The notes under the pieces are model-generated. The model was not told where the DNA came from, did no database searches, and worked only from the letters and a program-made list of their open reading frames with translations. A DNA stretch of 64,000 nucleotides from Lewinella sp041392765 (GTDB lineage: Bacteria; Bacteroidota; Bacteroidia; Chitinophagales; Saprospiraceae), in the NCBI GenBank assembly GCA_041392765.1, contig JAWKLL010000002.1:1-64000 (forward strand), written 5' to 3'. Each line of letters opens with the position of its first letter. Within the stretch, counting starts at the first letter, position 1. Made by a program: the position numbers and the translations under genes. Below are positions 58,927 through 64,000 of the stretch, piece after piece.

Positions 58927-61900
58927 TTACCGCAACAAAATGACATCCCCTTTGAAGAGTATCACCTCCCCATCCGAAAACTCGGCTTCAAGGAAATAAA
59001 CAAACACCGCAGCATTGAGCATTTCACCTCTGTGTCGGCCATCCCATCCATTTTCAGGTACGTTGGGATCAAAGTCATATTTTTCAAAAACACTCTCACC
59101 CCAGCGATTGTAAATTTGGAAAGACTTGATTTTCACCACTTCGCCTCCTGCCTGCGGGAACAACCACTCGTTGACAGCATCTCCATCTGGCGAAAAGGCT
59201 GTTGGAACAAACACATTGCGAGGCTTGGCCACAATGATGGTGATTTCGTCTTTATCCGTGCATCCATTGACATCCGTAATGGAAACCGTATAAGTGGTGG
59301 TTTCTGTTGGACGAACGGTTATCGACTGCTGGTTTTCAATAGCAATACTGTCCGGACGCCAGATAATCGTATCCAGTACAATGGTAGGGTCAAACTGAGC
59401 GGTAAGGGTGATGCTTTGCCCCAGTTCTATGATATTACCATTGTCCTCTAAGCTAGTGGTCAGTTGTACTGCTACCTCCGTAGGTTCAATCAACGTAAGT
59501 AATAATTCACTGAAACAGCCGTTGACATCCGTGATACGCAAAGTATATGAATCGCCACTCAAATTGCCAAAGAAGGGATTATTGGTTGGCACAGCTCCGT
59601 TCAAGGAAAAGATATAAGGCGGTGTACCTCCAACTACGTCATTGATAACAATAGCACCATCGCTCGCTGAAAAACAACTAACCGGACTGATACTTACATC
59701 CGCTACTGGCACTTCAAAATCACTGCTTACCGTCATTTCATCGGTATCGCTACACCCTTGTTCATTGGTTACCGTGAGCGTATATACGCCTGGTGCTCCT
59801 GCCTCTATGATGGGAGCAGCAGGGTCAGCTATTTCAATTTCTGTTTCAGGATTGAAGGCAGACCACTCATAAGTAGTTGCTCCTACAGAAGAACCACCTA
59901 TTGACACCATTCCCATATTACAACTCAACAATTGATCCATACCTGCATCGGCTATTGGCGCTGGATGTAGGATGTATGTCAAAACAGCCACATCTACTGG
60001 ACAATTATCACCTCCTACCGTGTAGGTAAACTGATAAGTACCCGGCAACTGTCCTACTGGATTAAAGGTACCCGTAGCTGCATTGAAAGCACCACCCGTA
60101 CTCAAAACGGCAGATGTTTCCATCCAACTGCCTCCGGTATCCGCATCCACCAAAGAGGCGATTAGGTTTACTCCGGCTGCATCATCGGGGCAAGCAGCCC
60201 CCAAGTCCACATCTAAACCAGCACTTAACAGGGCTGATATCATTACCGTAAAGGTGCTACCCGGTGTATATATACAGTCCGTATTCACTTCGTCCGCAAC
60301 GTCGGTAACGATAATCGTTGTTTCAGCTGTCAAATCGGCCAGCGCGATCTCAGCAGTATTCACCACTCCTTCTATTTGGTTGGCGACTCCATTGACCGTA
60401 TAATTTATGGTGTAAGTTGTACTGGGCTGCCCTCCGGTGACCGTCAAAGTAACCACCGCGTCGGCTCCTTCGCAAACCGCCGACGGCCCCGCTAAGGCTA
60501 CATCTAATGGCTGGCAAGAAAGGGCTGTACAAGAAGCAGTAGTCGTTACATTGCCACAGGTATTGGCACTGATGGCTTCCAATGATATTGTCACTTCCTC
60601 ACCCGACATAAGCCCTGTTACCGTGAAGGTATTTCCATTTTGGGTACCTGTTTGACCCGTTAAGACGGTAACATTGTACCCACTGGCACCAACCACATTG
60701 CCCCAAGCAAATGTAACACTACTCGTAGTAGCCGATTGGCAGGTAACGATAGGTTCCATCAAAGGGGTATCCACCTGCACCATTCGGGATGTAGGCGTAC
60801 TGCTGCATCCATTCTCCGTTACCGTCAAGGAAACTGTTTTCATGCCTGGCGTAGGCCAAGTTATCGAATAAGGCCCTGCCCCCGTACCCGTAACGATCAT
60901 GCCTCCGTCAAAATCCCAGTTGTAGGTAGCTTGTGCACCCGCATCACCTGTGTAGGTAATCGTACTCACACTATCTTGGCACAATGGGCTTTCAACCGTA
61001 AAGGTGGAGGTAGGTTGTGGATTAACAACGATGGTTGTCATATCCGTGAATAGGCAGGTCATTTCATCATAGGTGGCCGTTATTACAAAAGTGCCGGGGC
61101 CACTAACCAACGGGTCAAAAACACCATTGGCAGCATCGGTAATACCCGCTCCAGACCACGTTATAGTACCAGCTGTATTACCCGTCAGCATTGCCGACAG
61201 TGTAATAGCAGAAGCATTACCATCTAAACAGATAGGCATCACTTCTACAATGTCGATAGTAACATCCGGGCAATTCTCTAAGGCGCAAGTCTGTGCAAAA
61301 GTAATATTGGGGCAAGATGTGGCGCTGATGGCTTCTACCTCAATGGTCGCAGGTTGGCCGGGTGTAAATCCAGCCATCGTGAATGTATTCGCTGGATCTC
61401 CGCCTGTGGCAAAGGCATTCGCAGGAGCATCCAAGATGGTTACGTTATAGCTGCTACTACCGAGTACTGCTGGCCAAGAAAAGACAATACTATCGGTCAG
61501 TACCTCACAAGTAATGATGACGGGTATCAATTCAGGTTCTACTGTCACGGTTTGCATAGCCAATTCGCTTGTACACCCATTTTCGATAACAGTAAGGCTC
61601 AAAGATTTATCGCCCGATGTATTCCAACTTACTTGATGAGGGCCTGCTCCATTGCCGGGTAACGCCACACCTGCATCAAAATTCCATTGGTAATCGGCTC
61701 CTATCGATGCGGTTCCTGTATAAACTACATCCGATACCTCCCCAACACAAACAGGTGATACGACCGAAAAATTAGCCGTTGGCACGTCGTTGATAACAAT
61801 GACAGCATCATCTACATAATCGCAGCCTGCTTCGCGATAGGTGACTACAACATTGGCATTTCCGACACCTGCACTCGTGGGTGAAAAAGTTCCCAGCATG

Positions 61901-64000
61901 GGATCTGTAATACCATCACCCGACCATGTAAAGACACCGCCTCCCATTTGTCCGGTAAGTGTAGCCGACAAGTTGATTACTGGCGTATTGGCCGCAAGGC
62001 AAATAGGTTGAACCTCGTCTATGGAAACAGTTATAGCTGGGCAATCCTGTGCCTGACAAGTAAAGGTATTGGTACTATTGCCACAAGGGCCATCGCCAAT
62101 AGCAACCACTTCGATCGTCACCTCATCTCCTGCTACTAAATTGGTAACGGTTAGTGTACGAGAAGCCTCGTCAAAAACACTGGAAGCCCCCATAGGCGCG
62201 GTCAACACCGTAGCCGTATATCCAACTGCTCCTGTAACGGCGTTCCAACTGAAGACAATGGAAGTTGTGTTGGGGCTACAATTAATGACGGGCTGTGGCA
62301 AAGGATTTTGCACCTCCACATTAGCTGTAAATGGCTGACTAGGACACCCATTTTCATTCACCGAAAGGCTGATCGTTTTGGTACCACCAGTAGCCCAACT
62401 TACCGTATGCGGGCCGGCGCCGGTACCTGGCATAGCATTGCCTCCGCCAAAGTTCCATTGGTAATCAGCACCTACCAATGCCGTACCCGTATAGACAACA
62501 GTTGATGCCTCACCTGTACAGACAGGCGTGACGACCGAGAAAGAAGCGGTAGGTGTTTCATTCACTACTATAATGGCATTATCCGTATAATCACACCCAG
62601 ATTCGCTGTACGTTACTAGTACATTGGCGTTTCCAGCACCCACCAATATAGGCGAAAAGATGCCCGATGATGAGTTGGTGATACCATCTCCCGACCATGC
62701 AAAGGTGCCCCCCCCCATAGCTCCAACAAGCGTGGCTGACAGGGTGATTTCCGATGTATTAGTCATAAGACAAATAGGCTGTACTTCATCGATGGAAACG
62801 TTTATCGCTGGACAATCCTGTGCCTGACATGTAAAGGTATTGGTACTGTTGCCACAAGAGCCATCGCCAATAGCAACCACTTCGATCGTCACCTCAGCAC
62901 CTGCTACTAAGTTGGAAACCGTAAGCGTGCGGGCAGTCTCGTCAAAAACACTGGAAGCCCCCATAGGAGCTGTCAACACCGTAGCCGTATATCCGACCGC
63001 TCCTGTAACGGCGTTCCAACTGAAGACAATGGAAGTTGTGTTGGGGCTACAACTAATCATCGGTTGTGGCAACGGATTCTGTACCTCTACATTCACCGAA
63101 AACGGCTGGCTAATACAGCCATTTTCATCTACTGAAAGGCTGATCGTTTTTGTTCCTGCTGTAGCCCAATCTACTATATGCGGACCAACACCAGTTCCTG
63201 GCATGGCTGAACCTGCGTCGAAGTTCCATGAAAAATTACTATTTCCAGAAGCTCCCCCCGTATAAGTTATAGTCACAGGAGTATCTATGCAAACGATATT
63301 TGGAACCACCGTAAAGTTGGCAGCAGGAGTATCAAAAACATTTACCACGATTGACTGAGTTCCTGTGCAATTTCCCTCAACATAGTTTAAAACGAGCGTG
63401 TGGCTTCCTGCCCCTGCAACCACAGGATCAAACTGATTTCCTACCACCCCCGCACCAGACCAAGCAAGGGTGCCATTACCTACACCACCGCTAACAGTAG
63501 CCTCCAAGTTGACGGGTGTATTGTTGGTATTAAGGCAAATGGGCATCAATGGCGTAATATCGATATTGAAAACGGGGCAATCAGCAGGTGTGCATGTTAC
63601 AGGAGAAGATACGGATGAACCGCAAACGTTAGAGGTATTGGCGGTAACGGTGATGGTAACACTTTCATTAGGAGACAACCCTGTTACTGTGTAGGATTCT
63701 CCTTGCAATACTCCAGTTGGTACTTACCACATTTACTGTATATGAATCAGCACCTGCTACAGGTAGCCAGTTAAATACAACCGAAGAAACGGTAGTTGTA
63801 CCACAGCTAACTACGGGTGCTTGTAAAGGGGATTCCACCGTTATCGTTTGGGTTGTTGTCGTTGAAGTACAACCATTGTCAGTAACTGAAAGGCTTATAT
63901 TATTTACCCCACTTGTTGACCAACTGACCGTATGTGGGCCTTGGCCTATCCCTGGTATTGCTGTAGCACCTGCAAAATCCCAGTTATAAGATGCATTAAC
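58927..64000 (-). CDS. Giant repetitive T9SS adhesin with type B sorting domain, 5' part outside the window
   Basis: At least 1,690 residues; the start lies beyond 64000 and one frame change lies near 63710 (TPTGVLQGESYTVTG resumes after GADSYTVNVV). Most of the protein is a repeat of about 257 residues (771 bp) made of an Ig-like part (CPAINVSIDEVQPICL), a PKD-like part (YQWNFGGGNAMPGTGAGPH) and a fibronectin-like part (TTSIVFSWNAVTGAVGYTAT). Four units are seen, two nearly identical at DNA level. Then come a SprB-type repeat (PVSCFSASDGAIVINDVVGG) and the gliding-motility C-terminal (type B) domain: VFVPTAFSPDGDAVNEWLFP, IYNRWGESVFE, DGRHRGEMLNAAVFVYFLEA and FKGDVILLR. It is probably a surface adhesin exported with PorP/SprF help. 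Confidence 0.9.

Noticed and set aside
61250..63560. Regular repeats at the right edge as a non-coding array
   Set aside because: They are in-frame 257-residue protein repeats of the adhesin.
1..64000. tRNA or rRNA genes
   Set aside because: No cloverleaf with a GTTCRA-type T-arm and no ribosomal RNA sequence was recognised, though a covariance search was not possible.

Overview
The window looks like chromosomal DNA of a Bacteroidota bacterium, most likely a Saprospiraceae relative. The evidence is the gene content: type IX secretion (T9SS) and gliding genes (porV, porU, a PorP/SprF protein, gldJ, porT), T9SS cargo with both classes of C-terminal sorting domain, ubiE next to porT, gyrA followed by a TPR gene, the carboxyspermidine polyamine route, and TAnnTTTG-type promoter boxes. 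No rRNA or tRNA gene was recognised.

Layout. 1-380: tandem 96-bp repeat. 398-2131: a CARF-HEPN CRISPR effector with an extra C-terminal domain. 2343-5430: a CRISPR array of about 35 units whose distal units are interrupted by hairpin inserts. 5533-7005: a membrane protein/HTH regulator pair behind a palindrome, and a small barrel protein. 7338-13586 (minus): a cation/proton antiporter, a large AAA ATPase fused to an MscS-type channel, and a lipoprotein alpha-glucosidase. 13672-21787: the T9SS block porV, porU / porP, gldJ. 22326-25104: a two-heme cytochrome c lipoprotein and a decayed AAA/PD-(D/E)XK gene beside a MITE pair. 25409-27582: NAD salvage (NAPRT and a Nudix/NrtR-like protein). 27593-30052 (minus): secreted endonuclease, porT, ubiE. 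30245-36968: gyrA, TPR protein, M1 aminopeptidase. 37024-37293: nested MITEs. 37472-43895: TonB receptor, carboxynorspermidine synthase and decarboxylase, prmC. 44034-53237: secreted M43 protease, PhoD phosphatase, OstA-like protein, TonB receptor with HmuY-like partner. 53293-58907: DoxX-like protein, DUF6607 protein with a deleted partial copy, a broken REP-associated transposase with its REP hairpins, a GWxTD protein and an AhpD-like protein. 58927-64000: the 3' part of a giant repetitive adhesin with a type B sorting domain.

How the parts connect. PorV, PorU, PorT and GldJ form or serve the secretion machine. The M43 protease, the HmuY-like protein and the adhesin carry C-terminal domains that this machine recognises and PorU would cleave. 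The PorP/SprF protein is the kind of partner that type B cargo such as the adhesin needs. The Cas effector would be driven by cyclic oligoadenylate from a type III complex encoded outside the window.

Two cross-cutting features stand out. First, about half the genes, including conserved ones such as porU, are broken by one-base indels, often in homopolymers. This is more easily explained by sequencing or consensus error than by decay, so I give such genes their full reconstructed span. Second, intergenic DNA is rich in dispersed hairpin elements: CTTA-targeted MITEs, a structured repeat with a TAGCCCG core, GGTTCTTTGAC-ended elements, REPs around the transposase, and the hairpins inside CRISPR repeats. 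Paired changes in their stems suggest that structure is being maintained.
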